Source: Macrosoma leucophasiata (Eukaryota > Arthropoda > Insecta > Lepidoptera > Hedylidae). Taken from it: DNA of 64,000 bases. Every line of letters begins with the position of its first letter. The first letter of the stretch is position 1. Below, piece by piece: positions 10,991 to 23,256 of this stretch. The notes below the pieces were generated by a model. It saw only the letters and a program-made list of their open reading frames with translations, was not told where the DNA came from and searched no databases. Both the position numbers and the translations under genes were made by a program. Location of the stretch: the NCBI GenBank assembly GCA_036365455.1, contig JAWQUS010000016.1:12609001-12673000 (forward strand), given 5' to 3'.

Positions 10991-12312
10991 AAATTTGTAC
11001 GCCCGGATCTAACATGAAACTTTAATATTGCGTTTGTTTGGCGATTCGCCGTGTAGTGCTTATTTGTATTCCAGCTGCGAGAGTATTAACAGTTGATTAG
11101 TGTTTATAGCTCAATAAATTTAATGATTACGATGGTCATACGTCGCTACAGGATTTGAATATACCGTATCCAGCTATAATTCTGTAAGTATGTAAGTAAT
11201 ATTCATATGGTTTATGGATATGATATATAAACACACATTGTTCAATAAAATAAATCCAGACAGTCATAATGTAAGTGTATGGAAAGAAAACTGTCTGTTA
11301 CAATGTCACAATAAAACAATAAGCTCCAGATGTTCGTTTACGTTACGTTTTTTAAAAGATATTGCTACTAATTTAATAAGCGCAAAAATTTTAATGCGTT
11401 GAAAGATATATAAAATGCTAATTATTTCTTAAACTGATTAGATAAATGAATATGAAAGTCATTTAAGGGATACTTAGAAACATAATGTATATACATTATG
11501 TTTTAATTAAGTAAAGCTATCTTAAAAGATATTTTTATCCGGTAGATACATTTGCTTGCTGGATTGCTTTAAACCTCTTTTCTAAGGATGATGAAATGCT
11601 CATTTAAATATAACAATATAATGAGGAATGTTGCTGTAGTAATAACAATGAGCTATTGTAAACCGCTTCACCCTCGGGCGCCGTGGACGAAACGTTATTA
11701 CTTACTAAGGAAATGGTTACATATACTTGTCTTTTTTTAACAAGATATTTTTTTAAAATATATTGTTGGAAATAATTGAATAAAATATTCATTCAAATAT
11801 CATCCCAAAATAGGCAATACATTATGGAAAATATAAACACTTTAAAATTTTTGAGATTTTAATGCGTTAATCCGGAAAATATAATCCTTTTTTACGCTCT
11901 TTGTTATTATGGACTTTATGGTTACGCCTTTATAAATGATGAATGAGAAGAATTGAGCACTGCATCGATAAACACGCGATTGAGAAAGTGTGTGTAAATA
12001 TAAAATCTAATTAAATATTAAAATTTACGTCTAAAATGTGTTTAAAACTAAGTCATTTGAAGTACAGTTTCAACTTTCTTAATTACGGTACAATCGTAAT
12101 GCTGATTTCACTTTCCAATTAATATTATTTTGTGAATATTAGTGAACTTTCGATTGGTCACAGTTTAAATGATATTCCTAGATTTCTATAAAATAATTTT
12201 TCACTTCACTAACTGCGCTTCTAAAATATCTACGTTATTTCAACTTATTTCTGAGAAAGCTACAAATGAAAACGCACGGTTGTTATACATTTATCTGGAA
12301 TCATAATATCTG
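10991..12312. other. AT-rich DNA, probable intron
   Basis: No recognisable genes or repeats. If the host gene model is right, this is the start of its first intron. Confidence 0.45.
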
Positions 12313-12539
12313 TCTATATATATATATAAAAATTAATTGCTGTTCGTTAGTCTCGCTAAAACTCGATAACGGCTGGACCGATTTGGTTTTGGTTTTGAAC
12401 GATTTTTGGAAGTCCAGGGAAGATTTAAAAGGTAAGAAAATATGAAGAAATTGCCACAATTTGCCCATACAAACAGTCCATCAAACCTTTGACACATAAT
12501 TTAATTCTGAGGCAATACGAAGTTTGCAGGGTCAGCTAG
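12313..12539 (+). mobile_element. Helitron-like non-autonomous element, subfamily 3
   Basis: Starts TCTATATATATATATAAA, ends cagggtcagCTAG followed by T, and matches the reverse of 8639-8895 over most of its length (gttagtctcgctaaaactcg, acggctggaccgatttgg). The 5' flanking base is G rather than A, so the exact start is uncertain. Confidence 0.6.
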
Positions 12540-12984
12540 TACCTATATTATATAAATGTTATCGTTAAAATAGGAATTTCACGTCTTTGACACTAAGTGG
12601 CTTCAATCCTCCCTTATCCATTAAAATATGGTTCTAGTAGATTCACTTCCACGAGGGTTAATTTGCAATAATTTCTACTATTTTATCTAAATCACATTTT
12701 CTATTATTTATTTATATCTCAATTATATACTTCTTCGTTCGTGTTTATTGTATACCTCCTTCTATTTGCATCATATAGAAAGAGGTATTCACTAAACAAA
12801 GACTAAGTTGTGTCAAATAGCTACTATCTATCTTTTTTTTTTCTAGAATATATTTTAAGACGAAAATGACTATTTATAAGATTTAATATCATTTTCCCAA
12901 TTAAATACATAACGGATTGTATTAATTTTGATCCCACTATCCGATAAATCAATAGAGTTGCATAGTACGCATAGTAAAATAATA

Positions 12985-13160
12985 ATAGCAACTCTTGATA
13001 CGTCCGAGTCTCTCCTCTTTTGGGGGGAAACCTAGAGCCTACTCCACCACGCTGCTCCAATGCGGGTTGGTGGAGATACGGGTCAGTGGCCAACCCGCTG
13101 TCGGATGTTTTCAAACCGCCCATAAGGTCTCCAACAAGGTTTAACGACGAACAGTAAAAT
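12985..13160 (+). repeat. Repeat shared with 44908-45060
   Basis: Both copies contain actccaccacgctgctccaa-type sequence, tgcgggttggtgg, and gatgttttcaaaccgcccat. They resemble 3' parts of RTE-type LINEs, but no coding part is left. Confidence 0.6.
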
Positions 13161-13547
13161 AGTATAGCGGTCATATAATTTCAGTGTTCTTCATAATACA
13201 CCAATCCTAATCTGCTATCTGATCTTACACAATAAGACATGCACGGCTTGTGAGTAACTTAAGACAAACCTATTTTTATTTATGCGTTCTATGAAGTCTA
13301 CTTCAGTAGACTTTTCCAAAAAATAAAGAAGGTTGCAGTCATAATATATAAAGAACGGTCATTCGTACACATTTTTGGCAATCCGCCCATCGTCGCAGTA
13401 TCGTACATGACCAAACATTTGTTATATCTTAAGTTACCGTCATGTGTAAAACATGATGTAGATAGGTTTAAAATTTTGGCAAGCAAATGACATGTGCTAT
13501 TCCTCTGATTCCAATTCCCTTATCAAATGTGTATGTAATAACAGAAA
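13161..13547. other. No gene or repeat recognised
   Basis: AT-rich stretch between two repeats. Short frames only. Confidence 0.4.
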
Positions 13548-14236
13548 TACATTTTTTTTATGTAACGGAAGTGGCAAACAAGCATGCAGTTCACATTGAT
13601 GTTAAGTGATGACTGCAGCCTATGGACACTTACACAAAGACCAAGGTCAAAATGCAGATGCGTTACTAATCCTGAGGCCTAAGGTGTTATACCTCTGTGC
13701 CGGAAATTACAGGGCCGCACATTACCTTCTGACCGGAACACGATAGTGCTAAACATTACCATTTAGCGGCAAGTATGGGCCTCATAAGAAGGCTCAAGGT
13801 CACGCAGAGAACAATGGAGAGGGCTATGCTCGGAGTTACTCTGCGAGATCGAATCAGAAATGAGGAGATCCGCATGAGAACCAAGGGAACCGACATAGCC
13901 CACCGAATAGCGAAACTGAAGTGGCAGTGGGCAGGCACATAGCTCGCAGAACTGATGGCCGTTGGGGCAGAAGAGTTCTAGAGTGGCGACCGCGTACCGG
14001 AAGACGAAGCGTAGGCAGACTCCACGAGGTGGACCGACGACCTGGTGAAGGTCGCGGGCAATCGCTGGATGAGGGCGGCCCGGGACTGTTCGTTGTGGCA
14101 TTCTTTGGGAGAGGCCTTTGTTCAGCAGTGGACGTCTTTTGGCTGAAATGATGATGATGACGATGATATCCGGTAGGTAATGCGGTGGTGCCTACGCCCG
14201 CAAGCTCCGTCATTGGAGCTCTACTATCAGTAAAAA
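13548..14236 (-). repeat. SINE-like copy split by an RTE LINE fragment
   Basis: The 3' part (reverse of tgcatgcttgtttgccacttcc and so on) is at 13548-13768. The 5' part (reverse of ctggtggtagagctc...ccgcattacc) is at 14168-14236. The break falls inside the ccgctaaatggtag...aatatacttgccg region, which is continuous in other copies, so the LINE fragment inserted into a pre-existing SINE-like unit. Confidence 0.75.
13769..14167 (+). pseudogene. RTE-type LINE, C-terminal fragment
   Basis: Translates to the typical RTE C-terminal tail: MERAMLGVTLRDRIRNEE, KLKWQWAGHIARRTDGRWG and RVLEWRPRTGRRSVGR. The frame then slips by one base around 14025 before GNRWMRAA, and ends in a degraded QQWTSFG-stop followed by a TGATGA tail. 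It is 5'-truncated, as usual for LINE insertions, and is inserted in the surrounding SINE-like unit. Confidence 0.85.
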
Positions 14237-14973
<737 letters not shown>

Positions 14974-15155
14974 TCTATAATATAAAAATAAGTCGTGTTT
15001 TCCTTCCTGACGCTATAACTCCAGAACGTACGAACCGATTTCCACGGTTTTGCATTCGTTGGAAAGGTCTTGGGCTCCGTGAGGTTTATAGCAAAGAAAA
15101 GGAAATTAATTCATAAAACGACATCCACGCGGGCGAAGCCGCGGGCAACAGCTAG
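14974..15155 (+). mobile_element. Helitron-like element, subfamily 2, second of a tandem pair
   Basis: Starts TCTATAATATAAAAATAAG directly after the CTAG of the first copy and ends acgcgggcgaagccgcg, ggcaacagCTAG, followed by T. It is highly similar to its neighbour, differing by a few substitutions and a small indel near the end. Confidence 0.75.
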
Positions 15156-15167
15156 TTTTATATAAAA

Positions 15168-15690
15168 ACTAGTGGCCCGGCTTCATACGGGTGAAATGTT
15201 ACCTACATTACTACTACTAATGCGGTACTAATCTATAGGGTTGAAAAAGTGGTTATTTTTCCTTAAACCGACACTGTTGTTTCAGTTTCATACATACCAT
15301 CAACCCTAAAATCACCCCCTTAAGGGCTGAATTTCCCAAAAATGCGTATAAGTGAGCACCTACGTCCTAAAAAGAACTTTAAAATCCTAGCACAAGTATT
15401 TCAAGATTAAGTGCTTAAAAGAATCCATAACCAACGTTTGAGATTCCTAGCACCGACATTTTATACAAACTCTCAACCCCAAAAACAACCTCTTAGAGTT
15501 CAAATTTCGCAAAATACCGTATTAGTGAGCACCTGCGTCCTAAAAAGAACCCTCACAGACAGTCACACACTTCTTCATGATATTTCGTGATGATTGAATG
15601 ACCTTTCGCTTTTATATACCTAGATTAAAATCGGTTAAGTAGTTTAGGAGTCCATCGCGGACAAACAACGTAACAGTAATTTATGTATAT
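15168..15690 (-). mobile_element. Helitron-like repeat, subfamily 4
   Basis: Opens actagtggcccggcttcata (the reverse of a GC-rich CTAG end) and continues through aaaatcggttaagtagttta to gtaatttatgtatatta. Decayed, with no coding frame. The far boundary is approximate. Confidence 0.5.
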
Positions 15691-16149
15691 TACGTTCACA
15701 AAAACAATTGTTCGGTGGATAGACATAGACTGTATAAAATTGTATTGACATTCTTAGCTATGGATCTCAATATGGCAATTCCTTAGATAAATAGTCTCAC
15801 CCTCCGTAAAATCCTATTTGATTACTGATATTGTGATCAATATTAAACTTTTGAGTCCTAAAAGTAGTTTCACCATTGATGTCCCAATGCAAAATGTATT
15901 TATTAGATCCCGGTCATGTAATAGTACCTTGCGCCTGTGGGCTACGTCCGATAAAATTTTATTCTTTTATAGTTTTGTACTACTTCGGTCCCAAGATGAC
16001 GCAGGTCATTCTACAAAAGGTTGTATTTCCTTTACAGTTTTATGTTTACGACGACAACAAACGTCATATATCAAGATCGAGGTCGAATCAGTTCATTCGA
16101 TGACATAAACTATAAAACTTTACCGGAATGTGGTTTATGTGATTGTATT
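15691..16149. other. No gene recognised
   Basis: Short overlapping frames of 75-96 codons occur at 15818-16108, but they show no motif and no codon signal that I would trust. Confidence 0.4.
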
Positions 16150-16455
16150 GTTTACTGGTAGTAGAGTTCTAGTGTAGGTAGGTCTAGTGCGAGGATACAG
16201 TGGAGGGGCACTACCTAATCTAACTACCACGAAATGGTTGTGTGGAGCACTATCGTGTCCCGGTTAGGTGGAAATTAATGGCCCCGTAATAACAGAGATA
16301 GATAACAACTTAGGTCACAGGGCAACATATCTGCATTTTGACCACTGGTTACGTTTTCGTGTAGATGTCTCTATAGACACTGCACTCTATAGTGCAGTCA
16401 TCACTTAACAGCCATATGAACTGCGTGTGTATTTGCCAACTTGATTACATAAAAA
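16150..16455 (+). repeat. SINE-like family, old divergent copy
   Basis: Order of blocks is preserved: tactggtagtagagttct, gcactatcgtgtcccggtta, gcattttgacc, gcagtcatcacttaac, attacataaaaaa. It is much more diverged than other copies. Confidence 0.65.
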
Positions 16456-16479
16456 AATTGGTTAGTCAGTAAGTCAGTT

Positions 16480-16860
16480 TACGGACTTCATCATATCAAC
16501 CATAAGACGTCCACTGCTGAACATAGGCCTTGGTGAAGAGCAGAGGTGAGATGACATCTCCCTGTCTTACTCCCCTCTGCAAAGGAATCGCCCTCGTGCA
16601 TTGGTCCTGTACTCGGACTGACATGGTGGCGTTTTTATACAGACACTTCAACACTTCGATATACCGATAGTCAATGTGGCAACGCTGTAAAGACTGCAGC
16701 ACAGCCCATGTTTCAACCGAATCAAAGGCTTTCTCATAGTCCACGAACGCTAAGCATAATGGCCGGTTATACTCCTCGGACTTCTGTATAACCTGCCGCA
16801 GCGTGTGTATGTGGTCTATGGTACTATAGCCTTTTCGGAAACCGGCTTTTACGGACTTAT
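16480..16860 (-). pseudogene. RTE-type LINE fragment with RT fused to its C-terminal tail
   Basis: On the minus strand the reverse transcriptase reads FRKGYSTIDHIHTLRQV, VDYEKAFDSVETW (motif A) and RGVRQGDVISPLLFT (motif B), then jumps in frame to KAYVQQWTSYG-stop, the normal C-terminal end. The FADD motif, thumb and about 200 or more residues are missing. The junction follows LLFT near 16533. It cannot encode an active RT. Confidence 0.85.
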
Positions 16861-18483
16861 TTTACGTGATAACGTCATAAGAAAATATGCGTCACAAGTC
16901 GGACACTTATAGTCCTAACACACGTCCGAATTTGGTACGGAGCGGACAGCGGATTCGGTACGATTTGGTCCGATGCAGAAGGAGACTAAATCTGGACGTG
17001 TGTTAACTATAGTTAGGCCGGTCGTGATTCTCTATTGTTTGTGTAGCGCTTTTGCCTGCTCGTGGAACGTGACACTTTTTCGTGCGTGTAGCCGATGTTA
17101 ATCAATTTATAAGACGTTACCACTTCAAAATAAATTTTGGTTCAATTTACCATCAGACGAGCAATTTTTTGTCAACATCCTTTGCACGTGACTTGACATA
17201 GATATTCTACCTTCCATGATTCCTACGGGTAATACGGACTTTACACGTTCAAAAGTTGTCGTGAATTCATCAGCAAGTGAATTGTGAACGACTCGCAACA
17301 AATGACTTGCCAATCCAGTTCCATTACCATTAACCCATACAATGACCAATACGCATTATGCTTACTGCCCAATCACTAATGCGCATTATGACTAAGATTT
17401 TATGATAGCACGATTTCATTGAGCTCAGAGAATATGGTAATTTTTTTCAATAGCATTCGTACTCAATGGTAATGCGTTTTCGGTTCTCTCGCACTTTGTG
17501 AATGTATTGCATGATAATTTTAATGCTGAAACGTTTATTTGTATTGATACGATGAGTTTTAAAGATAGATTGTGTTAAAGGAAAATGAGTTAACTGTGAT
17601 ACTTACATATATTATCTATTAATATGTTCTTACTTAATATCGGGGTATATTAACTATTATTTAAATGACCCAGTAATAGATTTATGAAAATGATGATGAT
17701 TTTTAATGTTTTACCTTTACACAGATTATTATACCTATTTATTAAATATTGTGTCTTTATAACGGTTGATCTGGAGTTAGATTATAAATAAACGCCAATT
17801 AAGGTAAAATGCTTATTTGATCCTGTTTTTTATTTACTGATATTTCTTTATAATTCATGGTTTTTAGAGTTCTGTAGCCTAAAATGAACTCCTATGGTTT
17901 TGCCATGTCCATCCATCCGTTCGTCCGAGACGGCCCGTCTGTCCGCAGATTCGTGCAGAGACAAAGCTGTAATTGTGCATGAATATAATAATAACAGTTG
18001 TTAACAGTGTTTAACAAAATGAAACCTTAAAAATTTTTTTTATGGTACCTCATCTAGAAGAAAAATGGGAAGTATTTTCTTTTCTCACGCAACGTATAGT
18101 GTTGAGTTTCATTAAATCAGAAGTAAAAACTAGAATATTAACGTTGTGCATTTTTGACCACCATAAACACCACCTCCAATTCCAACTCCACCTTTACAGA
18201 TCTTATTTTCAGTGCTTACTATCCTGCAATGACAAAATAAGCAGATCTGGACAATTACAATAAAGCCATTATTAATATTTTACCCGAAGGCAGTAGTCAT
18301 ACAAATACATTGTATAGATTATACATATAATACATACATAATAATGCATTCGGGTAACCGCTATTTGTGGTTATTAAATTAAACCATAACATACCATAAT
18401 AATATGAAGATGCCGCGTGAATGCGCTTAATAAACACATAGTATTTCTTAATACATGATTGTTGAACCTTTGGTTCCCACACC
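16861..18483. other. No gene recognised; scattered repeat debris
   Basis: A minus-strand frame at 17125-17349 has no recognisable motif. Around 17870-18050 there is a decayed copy of the common gttctgtagcc...cgtccgagacgg-type insect repeat. Confidence 0.4.
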
Positions 18484-18644
18484 AAAAGGTACTTATTTGT
18501 ATGTAGGTATGTATGCATGTATGTATGGATGTATGGAGATAAAAGTAGCCTAAGTTACTCCTTATTACATCAGCTACCTACCCGTGGAAGTCCCGTCAAA
18601 ATCGGATACACTCCAATTCTACTTATTTGTATGTCGGTTTTTTA

Positions 18645-18926
18645 CTGGTGGTAGAGCTCCAGTGACGGAGCTCGCGGGCGTAGGCATCACCGCATTATCT
18701 AATATACTTGCCGCTAAATGGTAGTGTTCAGCACTATCGTGTTCCGGTCAGGTGCTAATGTACGGCCCTGTAATTTCCGGCACAGAGGCATAACACCTTA
18801 GGCCTCAGGTTGGCAACGCATCTACATTTTGACCTTGGTCTTTGTGTGGGTGTCTATAGGCTGCAGTCATCACTTAACATCAATGTGAACTGCATGCTTG
18901 TTTGCCACTTCCATAAAATAAAAAAG
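18645..18926 (+). repeat. SINE-like family, near-complete copy
   Basis: Runs from tactggtggtagagctccag to catgcttgtttgccacttcc and an A-rich tail. It sits inside the Helitron-like element and is therefore younger than it. Confidence 0.75.
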
Positions 18927-19204
18927 GTATGTATGTATGTATGGATGTATGGAGATAAAAAACCCGTCAAAATCGGTCCAGCCGTTCCCATGATTAGCCC
19001 CGCCAAACAGACAGACAGACAAAAATCGTAAAAAATGTTTTGGTATATGCACCGTGTATACATACATATTCATTTAGTAAAAAGTGGTTATCTTAATATT
19101 ACAAACAGACACTTCAATTTTATTTATTTGTATAGATTTATTACTATGGAAGGTAATAAACAACATAAGATCTAAAAATTCTGTGAAAATTTAAGGGTCT
19201 AGTA

Positions 19205-20425
19205 CTTGCTACCGTTGTTATCGAGCAAAAAATATACGAAAAAAAACACGTGTACTGTATGCCCCCATCATCACTGGTCTTCGCGCGCACTATTCGCGCG
19301 ACGCGGATGCAGCACCGGGGCATCCCCCTCTGCTGCAGCTTCTTCTGCCCTGCGGCTGCAGGACGGCGTTTGGCACCCCCTTGGGGGCTGTGGTGGAGGA
19401 GGTGGGCACCATGGACTCATGCCACCATGGTATTGGCGTCCAGGTCCTGCTGTGCTCTCATCCTCTTCTCTTTTCTTGGTGCGATCTCGAGCGGGCTTAA
19501 TCCTTCGGCACTCGGCTGCAACAACAAAGGGTGGCGGGCGTCCCCACCAAGATGACGACGCCCACAGTTATACGGCGGCAAGTGTATGCCCCCTTGGCCC
19601 CTTAAAATTTTCATATGTTATTTTTAGTAATTATAATAATAATATGGGGGCAGAGCAGCTTGTGGCGAGCTGTTGGTGAGTAGCGACACCACCCCTTACC
19701 ATCATCTCGAGTTCCGCCGAGAGAACTGGGCTCCGCCTCGTCCGCCACACAGAGGTACGGCCGGACAGAGCATCAAGTCTCTCACCTCTGGCTTGCCTTC
19801 ATTGGCCGGTCAGAGTGGGGCGCTAGAGGTATGGCATTTGCAGAAATTTAGATAATAGGCTGTTGTCTAAATTTCTGCAAGAGCCATACACTCGGGGGTG
19901 GAAGTGTCTAAAGGCATAATAACGGGGAAGCCCGCTCCGAGCTCGAGATTACTCGCTCGTGATGGTGAAACCGGGGCCACACCTCTCGACACCCCCAGCC
20001 TCTCTCAACAGTGTTGCCCCCCGTCGACCATCGGGTTGGCTGTTTGGGGGGCCCACCAAGGAGAGGCGAGTCACCACTTGCCTAAAGTAGGATTCGATAA
20101 TGTGAGATGTTGAATATAGGCAGGTGCCGGATCTCACTCCATAAGCCCAGCCAGCTAGTCCCCCCAGTTCACCCACATAGCCCAAAGTTCGAATCATTCG
20201 TCCCATTATATTCTGCGGGGTCTGTCTGTGTCTGTATTAACTATTTATGCAGCCAGAGAGAGGTCCCGCCGAATATAACCCATTACAAGGTAGATCAAAA
20301 TTCTCGAAAGGGCCTCTACGTGTTGGACCCCCTACGTCCCCGCGCAAGCCTGACAAAGGTCCGGGGTTCAAATTGGACCCCGTGCTGACGAGAGACATAA
20401 TAATAATAATATTAATTAATTAATT
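19205..20425. repeat. GC-rich insert of unknown class inside the Helitron-like element
   Basis: About 1.2 kb, richer in GC than its surroundings, between aagggtcta and cagaaatacataattt of the host repeat. It looks like two units, each closing in ATA repeats (about 19630-19644 and 20398-20415). Several frames are open (for example 19206-19679 and 20107-20388) but none shows a conserved domain. A 95-bp relative occupies the same host position at 62240-62333. It may be a LINE 5' region or a composite; the class is not resolved. It contains a hairpin at 19831-19887 (ttgcagaaatttagataa against ttgtctaaatttctgcaa). Confidence 0.5.
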
Positions 20426-20995
20426 TTGTTGTGTTTGTATCAGAAATACATAATTTGTGAAAATGTTAGCTTTCTAGCTATATTACACTGTTTCTGAGAT
20501 ACAGGCTGGTGACAGACAGACGGATGGACAGAGGATTAGTAATCCGTAGGGTCCGTTTTTACCTTTTAGGTACGAAATCCCCTAAAAGATAGAACTAAGA
20601 TACAGAATAGCTTAAAAATATGCGATATGATTTTTTGAATTGACATAACTTTTATTTTATTTCTGAACCGATTCACATGAAACAAACACTAACTGTTAAG
20701 TGAAACTTACCACAATATATTAGTGAAAACCGCAAATCGAATAAGGCGTTTCTGAAATTAGGGTGCACAAACACACAGACAAACAGAGTCATTTTTTCGG
20801 GATAAAATGTACCCAGTGTTGTGCGCCAAAGGTTAAAGTATAATCATACCAAGTTTCATTGTAATCGGACCGATACCGATTTTGTGTGATGCTTGAACAA
20901 ACAGACAGACAGACAGACAAAAAAAATTCTAATCACATATTTGTGTTTTTTAATGTACAGAATTTACACTTCTACAGTTTTATTATAAGTATAGA

Positions 20996-21944
20996 TAAGT
21001 AACCGAAGAAAAACATTATTTCCAGGCCACCGTACTAAATTTGTGCCTACTGTTATTAAAAGAGGGTTCTTTACGCCAACTTACAAGTTCACGATATTGT
21101 GACAATTGGCAAAGTTCTTAACTTGCGTTCAGCCAATTGAGCTGAACAAATAACTTTGTTATGCGGGAGTGTAATAAAGTTAGAATTGAACCGGAGAAGT
21201 AAACTAGACAGCATACAGTTGAGGCAAATACTGTAGCCTATACACCTCAACAAAAAAGTCAGTAGGTAGAGTCAATCATATATATTAACATTGCCAAGGC
21301 TTAAGACGATTGTAATTGTAATAGTCTTTAGTCTTGGCAGGTATTCCTCTCGTTTCGTTTCCACAGTGACTCGTTAAGGACTCCGTTTAACTCGTAACAA
21401 CAAATTACATACTTACATTTCCAATAGTAAATAGTCGAGCGGAAAGGACTGAGTGAGCTGAAACAATTGGATCATTCATGAGAAGACTGATTCAGTTCTG
21501 AGTGCGGAGCAAAGTCATAACAGAGTCCGTTCAACCAGCAGTGACAGATTACATAGTAGCGTTTCATAAATTTGCTTGTCTGGTGTAATCCAAACCATTC
21601 CAAACTCAAGTTATGTGGTTTCAAAAAACGACGAAACGCTTCGAAAAGATGTACGTAATGCTCTTGCGCCTCGCCTAGTTCGTCTTGTTGGGAGATACCT
21701 ACTCGTTTACCAACATCATTCAATAAAAAGGCGTAACTTTCGAAGAATGTTACCAACCTAAATTTCATCTTCATTTTATTTATGAAAATTTGTATAGAAT
21801 CGCAAACAATTTTTTTTTAATTTTAGTATCTTATGTTTCACCAAATACTAGATGCAATGAAAAGTGTTTATGAATGATTATTATGTTTAAATAATATTAG
21901 GTTACTTTCGAAAATAGAAATTTATCTTACAAATGTTATACACG
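20996..21944. other. No gene recognised
   Basis: A 100-codon minus-strand frame at 21472-21774 has ordinary composition but no motif I know. It is not called as a gene. Confidence 0.4.
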
Positions 21945-21998
21945 TGGTGTGTCAAATAGGCAACCCAGTAGGTACTGGGTTGCCTATTTGACACACCA
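21945..21998. repeat. Perfect 26-bp hairpin
   Basis: Arms 21945-21970 and 21973-21998 are perfect reverse complements separated by GG (tgtcaaataggcaacccagt against actgggttgcctatttgaca). No terminal inverted repeat element is evident around it. Confidence 0.85.
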
Positions 21999-22191
21999 AA
22001 AACAGTCATTTCGGCGCTCTCTAAATATAAGGGAATTTTAAACATGGCATGTACTGTCTTGCTATCCGGAAGCAGTGTGGAAGCAATTCCCCACGACGCT
22101 ACAGCAATAGCATAAAAATTGTTTTTGCTCTGAAGAGAACAAAGCGACATGGTCATTTCGCCCGGATCGTAATTTGTCTCAGCGTTATTTC

Positions 22192-22474
22192 TTCTGGTGG
22201 TAGAGCTCCAGTGACGGAGCTCGCGGGCGTAGGCACCACCGCATTACCTAATATACTTGCCGCTAAATGGTAGTGTTCAATCACTATCGTGTTCCGGTCA
22301 GGTGGTAATGTACGGCCCTGTAATTTCCGGCACAGAGGCATAAGACCTTAGGCCTCAGGAGTGGTAACGCATCTGCATTTTGACCTTGGTCTTTGTGTGG
22401 GTGTCTATAGGCTGCAGTCATCACTTAACATCAATGTTAACTGCATGCTTGTTTACCACTTCCATTACATAAAA
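22192..22474 (+). repeat. SINE-like family, best complete copy
   Basis: Runs ctggtggtagagctccagtg, caccgcattacctaatatac, cactatcgtgttccggtcag, gcctcaggagtggtaacgc, atgcttgtttaccacttcc, ending attacataaaaaaaaa. It has no tRNA-type A/B boxes. The architecture resembles the Metulj-type SINE/LINE-tail repeats common in Lepidoptera; the exact family is not assigned. Confidence 0.75.
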
Positions 22475-22663
22475 AAAAACTCCCAATTTCTGCGGCCTTG
22501 ATGCGGTGATGATTTGGGGAGCTGGTAACTCTTTTACGATAGTTCATTTGGTGGTGGAAATGACCACATCTAGAAATGAACTAAGACTGTTGTTCAGCAT
22601 GCGTTCATTAGTTACTTCGACTTCGTCTCCAGTAGAACGTGTCTCAAAGCTCGTAGAAAATCT

Positions 22664-22960
22664 TCAGACAGATGATGGCGATATTTCTCCGTCACTGACA
22701 CTTGCCTCCGCGAGGGTGTAATCCCAGTTTTGGTAACCGTCGAGAAGGTGACGTGCTACGCAGGCTGCGCGGTAAGTGGGATACTCCTCGCCATCAAATG
22801 TCCTCAGAAAAGTGAAATACGTTGGGCCTCGGACCGTGTGAAGTAACAACCGCAGGAAATAGATTTTGCCATTATTTTGATGCACGGTATCTATGAACCT
22901 TACCCAATGCGGTGTCCTTGAAAATTCTCGGAAATTCATGCAAATTTGAAGTAAATCCAT
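22664..22960 (-). pseudogene. Helitron Rep/helicase fragment
   Basis: The minus-strand frame contains FLRLLLHTVRGPTYFTFLRT and YPTYRAACVARHLLDG followed by WDYTLAEA. This is the block just before the helicase domain in Helitron Rep-Hel proteins (YLRLLL..VRGPTSF..L). Only about 100 residues survive, with no Rep HUH motif and no Walker A. It is the only trace of an autonomous Helitron in the window. Confidence 0.8.
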
Positions 22961-22975
22961 TAAGATCCATTACTT

Positions 22976-23089
22976 TTTGGGGTTAGCTCGGACATACATA
23001 CAGACAAACAAAAACAGACAAAACAAACACTATATTTGGCATCGATATCGATAGTAGATCACGCCCCATGTATTCTTTATAACAAAAAA
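22976..23089 (+). repeat. Left half of a repeat interrupted by the Penelope-like element
   Basis: ttagctcggacatacataca...tagatcacgccccatgtattc is repeated at 24895-24985 (ttagcccggacatacata...tagatcacgcctcaagtattc). The right-hand continuation is at about 24683. Confidence 0.6.
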
Positions 23090-23256
23090 ATCTATGTACA
23101 TGATATGTTCTTAGGTTTTCGCGAGCTACACTCATTGAAATAAAACTATTTTTACGGATTTATCTCGCGTATATTAAACTAAAATGATTTTTAAAATCAA
23201 CCCGACGTTTCGGTCGCTTTTCAGCTTCCGTGGTCCCGGGCAGACTGAGGTGACAT

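Larger units (their letters stand above)
18484..20995 (-). mobile_element. Helitron-like element, subfamily 1, enlarged by two insertions
   Basis: Minus-strand 5' end TCTATACTTATAATAAAACT at 20995 with A in front. The block order matches 58861-60046. The CTAG end is missing on the low-coordinate side. It is interrupted by a SINE-like unit (18645-18926) and by a GC-rich insert (19205-20425). Confidence 0.7.

Noticed and set aside
10609..11025. Overlapping 65-138 codon frames on both strands
   Set aside because: Arg/Ala/Gly/Pro-rich, open in several frames at once because of GC and CpG richness; treated as a promoter island.
17125..17349. 74-codon minus-strand frame
   Set aside because: No recognised motif; short enough to occur by chance.
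19206..20388. Several 60-157 codon frames in the GC-rich insert
   Set aside because: No conserved domain, open in multiple frames; judged part of an unclassified repeat.
21472..21774. 100-codon minus-strand frame
   Set aside because: No motif, no splice or promoter context and no coding-like composition; kept only as a note in the region entry.
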